Virus record (IMG/VR): IMGVR_UViG_3300037245_001295
Location: 1 to 64,000 of that record
From: a virus
Length of the DNA: 64,000 nt
Direction: 5' to 3' (one strand)
Shown: positions 1 through 5,882 of the stretch, piece by piece
Numbering within the stretch: the stretch's first letter is position 1
How the letters are laid out: every line of letters starts with the position of its first letter
Position numbers and translations under genes: made by a program
Notes under the pieces: generated by a model
Told to the model about the DNA's origin: nothing
Seen by the model: only the letters and a program-made list of their open reading frames with translations
The model's database searches: none

Positions 1-98
1 GTCGGGCGTCGGGCGTCGGGCGTCGGGCGTCGGGCGTCGGGCGTCGGGCGTCGGGCGTCGGGCGTCGGGCGTCGGGCGTCGGGCGTCGGGCGTCGGGC
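1..98. repeat. 14 perfect tandem copies of a 7-base repeat (GTCGGGC)
   Basis: Fourteen uninterrupted copies of GTCGGGC fill the left edge and probably continue outside the window. Seven is not a multiple of three, so read as coding DNA (leftward) the array gives a seven-residue period, PDARRPT. The array could be a genome-end or telomere-like tract, a slipped-strand expansion, or an assembly end artefact. The sequence alone does not decide. Confidence 0.95.
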
Positions 99-285
99 GC
101 GTAGCAAATCCCATACCAATTGCGCTTATTCCGTTCGTGCTGGTCCTCGGGGTCGGGGCGCTTAGTCCGATTATGCCGATCCTCGGGGTCGTTCCGGTCG
201 TGCCGGCGGGCGGGCGTCGCGCCACGCCGGACCCCGACAATCGGAACATCCGGCATGACCCGCGCCACCCGGCGCTACCCCGACA
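99..285. other. GC-rich intergenic stretch with short inverted repeats
   Basis: This stretch lies downstream of the leftward operon. It holds repeated pieces such as CCTCGGGGTCG, GTCGTGCCG and CCCCGACAATCGG that can pair with each other, so it may end leftward transcription, although no run of T follows on the leftward strand. A leftward open frame beginning near 255 crosses it and continues into the 7-base array. Its composition (Arg, Asp, His, Pro) looks like translated repeat rather than a protein, so I do not call a gene. Confidence 0.5.
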
Positions 286-546
286 TCACGCCGAGTCGTG
301 ATAATGGTCACACAAGTCCCAGACCTCATAACCCACCTCAGTCAACCATGCGGCGCGACGGTCACGACCCTCACAAGCCGCACGATCCCCCTCATCCCGG
401 AGCATCGCGCTAATCCACACAAGCGTCAAGCGCTGCACACGCGGCACAAGCCGCTTAACCGCCACAGACAGCATAGCCTGCAAATCCGGGTCCATCACCC
501 CATCCCGCAGGCGCTCTACTTCCTGCCTAATCTCTACAATCGTCAT
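286..546 (-). CDS. small hypothetical protein (86 aa), last gene of the left leftward operon
   Basis: The start is ATG at 546, which overlaps the stop of the upstream mini-gene as TGATG and has GGGAGGA eight bases upstream; GTG at 549 is an alternative. The product is mostly helical and charged (VEIRQEVERLRDGVM near the start, ERL/RDRRAAWLTEVGYEVWDL near the end). I do not recognise a family. The good ribosome site and coupling to the gene before it support expression as the tail of a polycistronic message. Confidence 0.75.
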   Translation of the reverse strand: MTIVEIRQEVERLRDGVMDPDLQAMLSVAVKRLVPRVQRLTLVWISAMLRDEGDRAACEGRDRRAAWLTEVGYEVWDLCDHYHDSA

Positions 547-656
547 CACACGATCCTCCCGTTATAAACGGAATAACCGAACGCGCGGGCGACAAGCCCT
601 GCGATCCGCTCATTCGACACAATCACACCAATCGCCAGAACCGCTAAAATCGACAT
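546..656 (-). CDS. 36-residue membrane mini-protein
   Basis: Its ATG at 656 has GGAGGG seven bases upstream. The product begins MSILAVLAIGVIVSNE, a short hydrophobic segment, followed by a basic tail ending RIV. The stop TGA overlaps the start of the next gene, giving translational coupling. Function is unknown. It is one of four tiny hydrophobic proteins in this operon; single-span peptides of this kind in phages can act on host membrane proteins, but that is inference. Confidence 0.65.
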   Translation of the reverse strand: MSILAVLAIGVIVSNERIAGLVARAFGYSVYNGRIV

Positions 657-659
657 GAC

Positions 660-725
660 TCACCCTCCAAGGAAAATCGTCAGGATCACCAACCACGCCA
701 CAACCGTCACAATCGCTTCAACCAT
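660..725 (-). CDS. 21-residue membrane mini-protein
   Basis: The ATG at 725 lies inside the end of the upstream gene, overlapping by eight bases. The product is almost wholly hydrophobic (MVEAIVTVVAWLVILTIFLGG), a single membrane span. The ribosome site for the next mini-gene (GGAGGG) is formed by its own last codons and stop, a compact arrangement that argues this is a real coupled gene. The sequence upstream of its own start is only a weak site (GAGGT). Confidence 0.55.
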   Translation of the reverse strand: MVEAIVTVVAWLVILTIFLGG

Positions 726-993
726 TGTAACCAACCTCAATCCCTATGGCCATCAAATCCCGTATATCCCGATCTTCCGCGCGATCCAGCGCGGGGACTA
801 CGGATAATTCGCACAACTCCCCCAGAACCTCCAACCGTTCCGACCCCAACCAATCGGCAATCGGCAGGACGGTTGCAGAGGTTATCCGGTCTCTGCCGGT
901 TGTGACGGCGTAGAACTTGTCCGTCGCTGCAACCATTGTATCCTCTACAGCCACTACAGTCCGCTTGTCCAGGTCAATCACTGCATACTTCAT
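718..993 (-). CDS. small hypothetical protein (91 aa)
   Basis: ATG at 993 is preceded by GGGAGAG at good spacing. The protein starts MKYAVIDLDKRTVVAVEDTM, a beta-hairpin-like start, followed by an acidic helical part (LGSERLEVLGELCELSVVPALDRAEDRD). No family is recognised. The DxDxxTVVA segment resembles the strand seen in the rightward family-B proteins (VDMDERTVVAIEED at 10059-10307), but the rest does not align, so a relationship is only suggested. Confidence 0.8.
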   Translation of the reverse strand: MKYAVIDLDKRTVVAVEDTMVAATDKFYAVTTGRDRITSATVLPIADWLGSERLEVLGELCELSVVPALDRAEDRDIRDLMAIGIEVGYNG

Positions 994-1154
994 AATCGTC
1001 TCTCCCGGTATTTTCGGATGAATTGAACGTAATCGTTACAACCGGCCCCGGCCCCAAATCGCCGGGTAAATCGGAACGACCGGTACTTTGCGTACCATTC
1101 CACTTGTCGTTTCGACCCGCAATTCCGGCGCTTTCGTTTCGACCCATCGACCAT
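990..1154 (-). CDS. possible basic mini-protein (54 aa)
   Basis: An open frame starts at ATG 1154, eight bases after AGGA and just after the stop of the upstream gene. It ends with TGA overlapping the next ATG (ATGA), a spacing typical of real phage genes. The product is very basic (MVDGSKRKRRNCGSKRQVEW, ending RKYRERRL) and would suit a nucleic-acid binder. Base content resembles the neighbouring repeat-rich spacers, so it may instead be a non-coding leader carrying the small hairpin GGTACGCAAAGTACC. Confidence 0.4.
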   Translation of the reverse strand: MVDGSKRKRRNCGSKRQVEWYAKYRSFRFTRRFGAGAGCNDYVQFIRKYRERRL

Positions 1155-1164
1155 CGGTACAATC

Positions 1165-1497
1165 CTAAAATGCGGGAAGCTCGAAATCATCGGAATCAGC
1201 GGCCCAACTGGCAGCACCCCACAAAAGCACATGAGCGGCACGATAGGCAAAATCCGCATCGGCCACATTATCCGACCTAATCAGCGTAATCCGCGTATCC
1301 TGCCCGGTCAGCGCGTCACAGAACCGAATACGGGCACGAAACTTACCACCGGTAAAATCGACACCAACGCACCCCCACCTATTCGGCACAGGCGTTACAT
1401 TCGGCTCAGCCGCTTCCATCGCGCGACGTGTTCCAAGCCTTGCGATCACTTCATTCAGGATAACCGCACGTTCCAGCTTTGTCGTCAAAGTCGTCAT
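1165..1497 (-). CDS. small protein with an AP2-like segment (110 aa)
   Basis: ATG at 1497 follows GAGGAGGGG, so it is preferred over the in-frame upstream codon. The N-terminal third is helical. Residues about 45-105 run WGCVGVDFTGGKFRARIRF ... RITLIRSDNVADADFAYRAA, with three strands then a helix, which recalls the AP2/ERF DNA-binding fold found in phage homing nucleases (G-x-x-F-x-x-G-K-x-R-A-x-I, then DA-x-x-AxxA). The match is by eye and lacks the usual YxS element, so DNA binding is a hypothesis. Confidence 0.75.
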   Translation of the reverse strand: MTTLTTKLERAVILNEVIARLGTRRAMEAAEPNVTPVPNRWGCVGVDFTGGKFRARIRFCDALTGQDTRITLIRSDNVADADFAYRAAHVLLWGAASWAADSDDFELPAF

Positions 1498-1499
1498 AA

Positions 1500-1622
1500 T
1501 CAGACCCCTCCTCGGCACGGTGGTACAAGTGACATAATCCGCACAGGTGGTTTTTCCGTGCGAGCCGTTCGATTCCCTGCGACCAGCAGCAGCATCAGCG
1601 TAATCAGTAGAATCGTGAACAT
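1500..1622 (-). CDS. 40-residue membrane mini-protein
   Basis: ATG at 1622 follows GAGG about nine bases upstream. It starts MFTILLITLMLLLVAGNRTA, a strong single membrane span, followed by a basic, proline-containing tail (EKPPVRIMSLVPPCRGGV). The GAGGAGGGG inside its last codons serves the next gene at 1497, so both are read from one message. Function unknown. Confidence 0.65.
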   Translation of the reverse strand: MFTILLITLMLLLVAGNRTARTEKPPVRIMSLVPPCRGGV

Positions 1623-1633
1623 CGGATCAATCC

Positions 1634-1726
1634 TCAAAATCGGCCAGTGTTGGCGGGTCCGGCTGTCAGTAGGGCAAGCGCCCCGACGATTGCGACCATG
1701 GTTGCGATTGCGATTAGTGTGGCCAT
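1634..1726 (-). CDS. 30-residue membrane mini-protein, first gene of the leftward operon
   Basis: ATG at 1726 follows GGGAG at eight bases. The product (MATLIAIATMVAIVGALALL, then a short polar end) is one membrane span. It is the first gene downstream of the leftward early-type promoter near 1778, which gives a leader of about 45 bases. Function unknown. Confidence 0.65.
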   Translation of the reverse strand: MATLIAIATMVAIVGALALLTAGPANTGRF

Positions 1727-1764
1727 TGTCTCGACTCCCTGTGTGGTTCGCGTGGTTTCCTTCT

Positions 1765-1802
1765 CTATTACAAGTATACAACATTTCCCCCACAAGTCCA
1801 GA
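1765..1802 (-). promoter_or_regulatory. leftward early-class promoter
   Basis: On the minus strand the sequence reads TATACTTGTAATAG, identical to the -10 and start region of the rightward early promoters at 4963, 7041, 8120 and 8649. The -35 position carries a poor match (TGGACT about 16 bases upstream). It is well placed to express all genes down to 286. Confidence 0.8.
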
Positions 1803-2160
1803 AAGAAACCGAGAAACCGATTAACGGGGTCGTGCCGACTATCGGGGTCGTGCCGATGATCCGGGGGTCGCGACGCCGGGCAACCGGCATGACCCCGACA
1901 ATACCACGCATCCGGGCATCCAGGCCCTACAGGTCATTTTACCATGCTGAGCCCATTCGATCGTAATAAGCCCTACAACCCCGAGCCTGAGGTACTACAA
2001 GCAGGACGACCGGTGCAGGCGGGTAACCGTCATAAGTGGCCTGCACCCTGCCCCCCATAAGTATGACCTTTCCCCCCATCGTGGCTATTGACAGGCATGG
2101 CGGCCCGATTGTGCCGGTCGTGCCGATTATGCAGGCACCCGACAGGATACCCCCTCCATC
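1803..2160. other. non-coding GC-rich spacer with degenerate short repeats
   Basis: No frame here has a ribosome site or protein-like composition. The stretch is built from variants of a nine-base word, such as CGGCACGAC, CGGCATGAC and CGATTATGC, on both strands. Some pair as hairpins (for example around GTCGTGCCG/CGGCATGAC at 1830-1905). It separates the leftward operon from the repeat cluster at 2161. Confidence 0.6.
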
Positions 2161-2183
2161 GGGTGGGGTCGTTGACACCACCC
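2161..2183. promoter_or_regulatory. near-perfect palindrome centred on GTT (operator-like)
   Basis: GGGTGGGGTC-GTT-GACACCACCC is an inverted repeat with ten-base arms and one mismatch. A perfect version is present at 2521-2543. The two enclose the 54-base repeats. Symmetric sites of this size are typical of dimeric DNA-binding proteins, but a structured RNA is also possible. Confidence 0.6.
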
Positions 2184-2201
2184 GAAAGGACTACCCCTAT
2201 T

Positions 2202-2370
2202 GGGGGTCCACCCCTGTGGGTGGTTGACAAGTCCCCCATCTTTACCCCGCCGTTTGGGGGTCCACCCCTGTGGGTGGTTGACAAGTCCCCCATCTTTACC
2301 CCGCCGTTTGGGGGGTCCACCCCTGTGGGTGGTTGACAAGTCCCCCATCTTTACCCCGCCGTTTGGGGGG
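2202..2370. repeat. three tandem copies of a 54-55 base repeat
   Basis: Each unit has a hairpin CCACCC-CTGT-GGGTGG followed directly by TTGACAAG, then CCCCCATCTTTACCCC and a second G/C hairpin around CCGTTTGGGG. Copies start near 2202, 2256 and 2311 and differ almost only by one extra G. The TTGACAA matches the -35 box of the early promoters, yet no TATACT follows within 16-18 bases, so the units are not complete promoters. They have no spacers and are not a CRISPR array. Confidence 0.95.
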
Positions 2371-2543
2371 AAACGTCATAACCCCGAGAATCAGTACAAT
2401 CGGAACCCCTCCTTCGGGGGGAAACATCATAAGGCCTACAACCCCGATAATCGTTACCCCTCTTCTGGGGGGTCCACCCCTGTGGGTGGTTGACAAGGCA
2501 CCACAGGTGGGGGTTCTATCGGGTGGTGTCGTTGACACCACCC
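2371..2543. repeat. divergent repeat copies, hairpins and perfect 10-base-arm palindrome
   Basis: Two segments GGGGGGAAAC-TCATAA (2365-2380 and 2417-2433) are followed by short hairpins CCCC-TCCTTC-GGGG and CCCC-TCTTCT-GGGG. A fourth copy of the hairpin plus TTGACAA lies at 2467-2497. A perfect inverted repeat, GGGTGGTGTC-GTT-GACACCACCC, closes the block at 2521-2543. No coding potential seen. Confidence 0.8.
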
Positions 2544-2623
2544 ACAGGAGGGGAAGCGACCAGGATAACCGATACAACCGGCCGCGTGTGGGCGTCTCGC
2601 GGTAGCGCACCCCCCATAGTGAC

Positions 2624-2655
2624 TAGGAATCCCCTCTCCAGAGGGGTTGACAGCC
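2624..2655. promoter_or_regulatory. hairpin followed by TTGACA
   Basis: CCCCTCTCCAGAGGGG forms a tight hairpin and is followed at once by TTGACAG. It repeats the hairpin-then-TTGACA layout of the 54-base units with a different stem sequence, which suggests the layout itself matters. It sits directly before the AGTGGATAA cluster. Confidence 0.6.
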
Positions 2656-2658
2656 TCA

Positions 2659-2980
2659 CAGAGTGGATAATCGGAATTCTATCCACTACCCCTTTGTACA
2701 CTACAATCGTCGTAAACGCTACTATAGTAGCATATATCGCAGAGTGGATAACCGGGCGAGTGGATAGCCCCTATCTCCCCCATATAGAAACTATTCACTA
2801 TATTCTCTACAGATCTTTCTTATACTATTATCCACTCAAAACTAACTATCTCTATAAGAAGATAGGTCAGAACCACTGTAAAACTAGGGTTTTCCTGCAT
2901 AATCGACGCGTCAATCACAACCGATTGTAGTGGATAATGAGTGGATAATGAGTGGATAAACGGGCTTAGAGTGGATAGAA
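2659..2980. repeat. cluster of DnaA-box-like AGTGGATAA elements (candidate origin A)
   Basis: About nine copies of AGTGGATA(A/G), on both strands, occur near 2661, 2680, 2742, 2758, 2828, 2929, 2940, 2951 and 2970, within AT-rich DNA (2690-2880). The reverse complement TTATCCACT differs from the bacterial DnaA box TTATCCACA only at the last base. The same element is clustered again at 58261-58590. A replication origin or iteron array is the natural reading, but binding of host DnaA versus a phage protein cannot be told apart. Confidence 0.75.
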
Positions 2981-3952
2981 TGATGGTATCTGTCATGTTG
3001 ATTGTGCCGGTTGGGACAGAACACCTGTCAATCCGTACAGTCCTACAAATCAGCACACCCCGCAGATGCCGCGTAGTCCTTGGGACTATACCAGCCAGAA
3101 GACCCGTAACGCCTGCACCAGTTAGAAGATTCCACCTATTCCTTAAATATTACCTAACTATTACATTCGTCACAACCCGCAGGGCTCATACAATCTATTT
3201 CTTCCCTACATTCTATCCAGCCCACCTGTCATTATAACCGATACTATCCGACCCCTAACGGCTATGAGCCCTGTAGGGCGCATACCGGTCCTCGGGGTCG
3301 TGCCGGTCGTGACGATCGCCGCGCCCGCCCGCCCCGACCCCGAGGACTCATACAATCATTATCATCATGCTGATCGTCGCGATCGGCACGACCGTCATAA
3401 CCGGACCCGCAGCCCGCCCCGCTCAGCAACCGGCACAACCGGTACAGGTGGCTATCTTTCCTGACCCCGAGGATCGTTGTAATCGGCACAATCACCACAA
3501 CCCGCAGGTGTCGGTATGATAGGTACAATCATCACAGCCTGCTGTATCAAGTATGTGGAGTGTCCCGGTTGTACCGGTGGTGCGGGTCGTCGGGGTCGTG
3601 CCGGTAGTAACGTGGTGCGGTGTGCCAGCGGCAGCCGGTTGTAGTGATGGTACTAGCTGTGCTAGCTGTGAGGATGGTGACGATGGTGCGGGTTGCGGGT
3701 GGGTTAAACGAGAGAGGGGTAACCCCACCCCCCGGTAGGGGTATCTACTAGCCCTCCTCGCGGTGCTGCCAGCCCTTTTTGAGAGTGTTGACGCGTCATC
3801 TACTCGCGGCCACCCCAGGCACCACCCGCAGGTGCCATAGAGTATAAGGCCTCGTTCGCGGCCACCTGAGGCGGGGGGTGGGGTCAAATCGGGCCGATGT
3901 TTCGCGGAGGCCATGAGCCCTGCGGTAAAGATCGGATTTTTTGTTTTTTCAC
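2981..3952. other. long non-coding spacer upstream of the early block
   Basis: Open frames here lack ribosome sites and have Arg/His/Thr/Pro-rich, repeat-like products, so I call no gene. Part 1 (2990-3240) is rich in nine-to-ten-base variants of CCGTACAGTC. Part 2 (3260-3700) carries dense copies of GTCGTGCCGGT and CGGCACAATC. Part 3 (3700-3900) is G/C-rich with the pair ACTCGCGGCCACC / GTTCGCGGCCACC. The last 70 bases turn AT-rich ahead of the first early promoter. Confidence 0.6.
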
Positions 3953-3987
3953 TTGACAAAGGTGGCCCGGTAGGGTATACTTGTAAT
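3953..3987 (+). promoter_or_regulatory. early-class promoter P1, probably giving a leaderless message
   Basis: TTGACA (3953-3958) and TATACT (3976-3981) are separated by 17 bases, a canonical sigma70 layout. The usual start point, about seven bases after the -10 box, falls on the A of the ATG at 3988. There is no room for a ribosome site, so the first gene is likely translated from a leaderless transcript. Confidence 0.9.
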
Positions 3988-4563
3988 ATGAGCAAGAAGT
4001 ACCCGCGAACAAACGACCGGACGACCTGCACGAAGTGCAAAGAGGAGAAGGAAGCTACGGAGTTTTATTCCAAGCCCGAGAAGCGAAACGGCTTGCGAAG
4101 TGCTTGTATAGCGTGTGAAAAAATCAGAGATAAGGGTCGTCGGAAACACCCATGTTCCGAGAACCCGCAGGAGTGTGTACAATGCGGCGAAGTCAAGGCG
4201 GCAGCGGAGTTTGCCCTTTGTCCGGGAAATAAGAGTGGGCTGAGGGGCGAATGTATGGCGTGCGGCAGGATTGCCCGGCGAAGGCGTCTGTACGGAATCA
4301 CCCCCGAGACTCATTTGCGGATGCTTGACGCACAAAACTACGAGTGCATCTGTGGGAAACCCATTACTGTATCTGACGACCTCGACCACTGCCACACAAC
4401 CGGCAGGCTTCGCAACATTCTCTGCGCAGCCTGTAATCGTCTAATCGGGCATGCAAACGATGACCCCAACCTACTAGAGAAACACGCAGAGAATCTCCGA
4501 CAACACCAGCAACTCGAAGCCCAGGGCGTCAGCCAGTGGGGCTACGTCCCGGATTCCAAGTAA
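3988..4563 (+). CDS. recombination endonuclease VII-like HNH nuclease with duplicated zinc modules (191 aa)
   Basis: The C-terminal half matches the endonuclease VII (His-Me finger) family: YGITPETHLRMLDAQ, then C120/C122, DLDHCH (131-136), LRNILCAACN (C146, C149) and NDDPNLLEKHAENL. In T4 this enzyme cleaves branched DNA; many phage relatives are homing or packaging-associated nucleases. The N-terminal half is an internal duplication of a four-Cys zinc module (C14, C17, C40, C43 and C63, C66, C89, C92), each ending in a basic patch. ATG at 3988 sits exactly at the expected transcription start. First gene of the early block; its end (PDSK) lies in the recurring linker GATTCCAAGTAACGCCC. Confidence 0.93.
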   Translation: MSKKYPRTNDRTTCTKCKEEKEATEFYSKPEKRNGLRSACIACEKIRDKGRRKHPCSENPQECVQCGEVKAAAEFALCPGNKSGLRGECMACGRIARRRRLYGITPETHLRMLDAQNYECICGKPITVSDDLDHCHTTGRLRNILCAACNRLIGHANDDPNLLEKHAENLRQHQQLEAQGVSQWGYVPDSK

Positions 4564-4590
4564 CGCCCAGAGTGTGGTATACTTGTAGTA
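4555..4590 (+). promoter_or_regulatory. early-class promoter P2 with weak -35
   Basis: TATACTTGTAGTAG (-10 at 4578-4583) is a one-base variant of the conserved start region. The -35 position holds TCCAAG from the recurring linker GATTCCAAGTAACGCCC instead of TTGACA. It therefore looks like a weakened copy and overlaps the end of the nuclease gene. Confidence 0.65.
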
Positions 4591-4602
4591 GAGGAGAACG
4601 CA

Positions 4603-4635
4603 ATGCACGTCAAGAGGAAGATACATGACACGTAA
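4603..4635 (+). CDS. possible 10-residue leader peptide
   Basis: ATG at 4603 has the best ribosome site nearby (GAGGAGAAC, six to seven bases away). It encodes MHVKRKIHDT before stopping inside the next gene, whose own ATG at 4625 follows AGGAAG. This layout is consistent with a short upstream frame that loads ribosomes for the gene at 4625. It could also be fortuitous. Confidence 0.35.
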   Translation: MHVKRKIHDT

Positions 4636-4966
4636 AGGTCTTTTGCCGCCGCACGAATGCTGGTCTCAATGGATCAATGGCATTGCCTCGGACAATGATG
4701 TCGATCGTCAGCGTATCATTGACCATATAAAGGTCCATGTTGAGCAACACATGCCGCCAAAAGACGCGCCAGCACAGCGTTGGACTCAGTGGCTTACAGG
4801 CACTTACAATCTGCTCGGCATCCTGCAACAACTGACGGCCGGTACGCCAACTTTTGCGCTTGGACTGGATCGCCTCTTTCGGAAATGGGCAAAAGACCCG
4901 TTCGATCATACACCACCACCAACAGGATTGGTAGATACCGTTCGCACACACTGCGAATCTACTTGA
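4625..4966 (+). CDS. hypothetical early protein (113 aa)
   Basis: The frame starts at ATG 4625 after AGGAAG. The product is soluble and helical, with two related Trp-containing segments (ECWSQWINGIASDND and QRWTQWLTGTYNLL). No family recognised. Its stop TGA (4964-4966) lies inside the TTGACA of the next promoter, an arrangement repeated at 8121 and 8650. Confidence 0.75.
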   Translation: MTRKGLLPPHECWSQWINGIASDNDVDRQRIIDHIKVHVEQHMPPKDAPAQRWTQWLTGTYNLLGILQQLTAGTPTFALGLDRLFRKWAKDPFDHTPPPTGLVDTVRTHCEST

Positions 4967-4997
4967 CAAACGCCCAGAGTGTGGTATACTTGTAATA
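4963..4997 (+). promoter_or_regulatory. early-class promoter P3
   Basis: TTGACA (4963-4968) is followed after 16 bases by TATACT (4985-4990) and the conserved TGTAATAG start region, then a ribosome site GAGGATAAC for the gene at 5010. The -35 box contains the stop codon of the upstream gene. Confidence 0.9.
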
Positions 4998-5009
4998 GAG
5001 GATAACACC

Positions 5010-5228
5010 ATGTACGAAGAAGAGTTAGACAGATGGTTGGTGGAAGATCGCCCCACAAAGCACGAGCGGCTTTTTAGCGTTCTTGATAAGGTGAGTCGGG
5101 ACGAAAGCCTGTCACCTGCCGAACAGCAGCTATTAGACGACTACCGCGCAGCGGGTGGGGGCGCGCACGCTAAACGACATCGAGAACGCATGGACGCTTG
5201 GAAACGCGAGCGTCGGGATTCCAAGTAA
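5010..5228 (+). CDS. small charged early protein (72 aa)
   Basis: ATG at 5010 follows GAGGATAACACC directly downstream of promoter P3. The protein is acidic at the front (MYEEELDRWLVEDRP) and basic at the end (KRHRERMDAWKRERRDSK). The middle (LFSVLDKVSRDESLSPAEQQLLDDYRAAGG) is helical. It ends DSK, like the genes ending at 4563 and 6741, because all three end in the shared linker. Function unknown. Confidence 0.8.
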   Translation: MYEEELDRWLVEDRPTKHERLFSVLDKVSRDESLSPAEQQLLDDYRAAGGGAHAKRHRERMDAWKRERRDSK

Positions 5229-5250
5229 CGCCCTGAGTAGGGTAACACAT

Positions 5251-5344
5251 GGGCGGGTGGCGAAATTGGTAGACGCACCCGGCTAATACTGGGTTAGGTG
5301 GTACGCGACCACTACGTATGCAGGTTCGAGTCCTGCCCCGCCCA
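5251..5344 (+). tRNA. class II tRNA with unusual 6-base anticodon loop (Leu-like; anticodon AAT or TAA)
   Basis: Acceptor GGGCGGG/CCCGCCC, a three-pair D stem with Leu-style TTGGTAGACGCA, long variable arm (GTGG...CCAC) and a perfect T arm (GCAGG-TTCGAGT-CCTGC) give a good tRNA fold; discriminator A, CCA not encoded. The anticodon stem CCCGG/CTGGG encloses only six bases, CTAATA. Counting from U33 gives AAT (Ile codon). If the missing base is at position 32, TAA (Leu UUA). The D arm, A73 and long variable arm fit charging by LeuRS. It follows a degenerate copy of the early promoter linker (5217-5245). Confidence 0.75.
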
Positions 5345-5371
5345 CTTGACAAACACCCGCAGGAGAACAAC

Positions 5372-5725
5372 ATGACGCCCACAGAGACAGAAGTTCTAGC
5401 CCTTTACAAACAACTTGACCCGTCGCGACTGGCCGGCGAGACGATTGCATGTGTTTACCACGATGACTACACGCTCGTCATGGTCACTGAATCTGAAAAA
5501 TACGTCAAGTTGGGCGCACCTGATGACGACCGCCTTGATTTTGAATCACTCACCGTCCTCGATCTGAAATGCATGCGGCTAATCGACCTAGATACCTGGG
5601 AACAAATACTGGCCGAGCGAAAAACGAGCCAGAGGACGCGAAGGCGGTCTGATGCCGAAATCACCATAGCTCGACTCGTCTTAGAACATGGGGCCGACAC
5701 GATTCGAGACTTGATCCGAGAATAA
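5372..5725 (+). CDS. hypothetical early protein (117 aa)
   Basis: The start is ATG 5372 after AGGAGAACAAC. An in-frame upstream ATG at 5318 lies inside the tRNA and is rejected. The first half looks beta-rich (ETIACVYHDDYTLVMVTESE), the second is helical and basic (LAERKTSQRTRRRSDAE) with a last helix IARLVLEHGADTIRDLIRE. It follows a spacer beginning TTGACAAACACCCGC that lacks a -10 box, so it is probably co-transcribed with the tRNA. Unknown function. Confidence 0.8.
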   Translation: MTPTETEVLALYKQLDPSRLAGETIACVYHDDYTLVMVTESEKYVKLGAPDDDRLDFESLTVLDLKCMRLIDLDTWEQILAERKTSQRTRRRSDAEITIARLVLEHGADTIRDLIRE

Positions 5726-5726
5726 C

Positions 5727-5882
5727 ATGAATGCTTTGAAATCCCATACCGTCTTGATCGAACCATGCGACGGCGGCTTTGTCACTGTCGAAGTTCGAGT
5801 TTACGAGGACGCCTGGATTGAATTGTTCTTTGACGGGCAGCTATTGCACAGTCGTCCAGCCCTGTCACGGGTAGCAGTATGA
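5727..5882 (+). CDS. small hypothetical protein (51 aa)
   Basis: ATG at 5727 follows the upstream stop by one base (TAACATG), and the stop overlaps the next start as ATGA at 5879. The protein (MNALKSHTVLIEPCDGGFVT ... VYEDAWIELFFDGQLL) is predicted beta-strand rich and short. The tight spacing on both sides supports it as a coupled gene. No family recognised. Confidence 0.65.
   Translation: MNALKSHTVLIEPCDGGFVTVEVRVYEDAWIELFFDGQLLHSRPALSRVAV

Noticed and set aside
120-413. Rightward frame of 97 codons at the left edge
   Set aside because: Arg/Ser/Pro/His-rich product from repeat DNA, no ribosome site, and it overlaps the leftward gene at 286-546.
974-1162. TTG-started leftward frame
   Set aside because: No ribosome site and out of frame with the coupled gene at 718-993; the ATG frame 990-1154 fits the spacing better.
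1231-1824. Rightward frame of 197 codons
   Set aside because: It is antisense to three leftward genes with ribosome sites and crosses their promoter; composition is repeat-like.
2202-2370. CRISPR array
   Set aside because: Units are directly joined without unique spacers and contain two hairpins and TTGACA; no cas genes nearby.
2036-2610. Several frames over the 54-base repeats on both strands
   Set aside because: They exist only because the repeat lacks stops; products are repeated GGPPLWVVDK-type words with no start signals.
3492-4040. Leftward frame of 182 codons
   Set aside because: It crosses the first early promoter and overlaps the nuclease gene; Thr/Gly/Pro-rich low-complexity product.
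5217-5248. Full early promoter before the first tRNA
   Set aside because: The linker resembles the promoter, but the -10 box is TAACAC and the -35 is lost, so at best a decayed copy.
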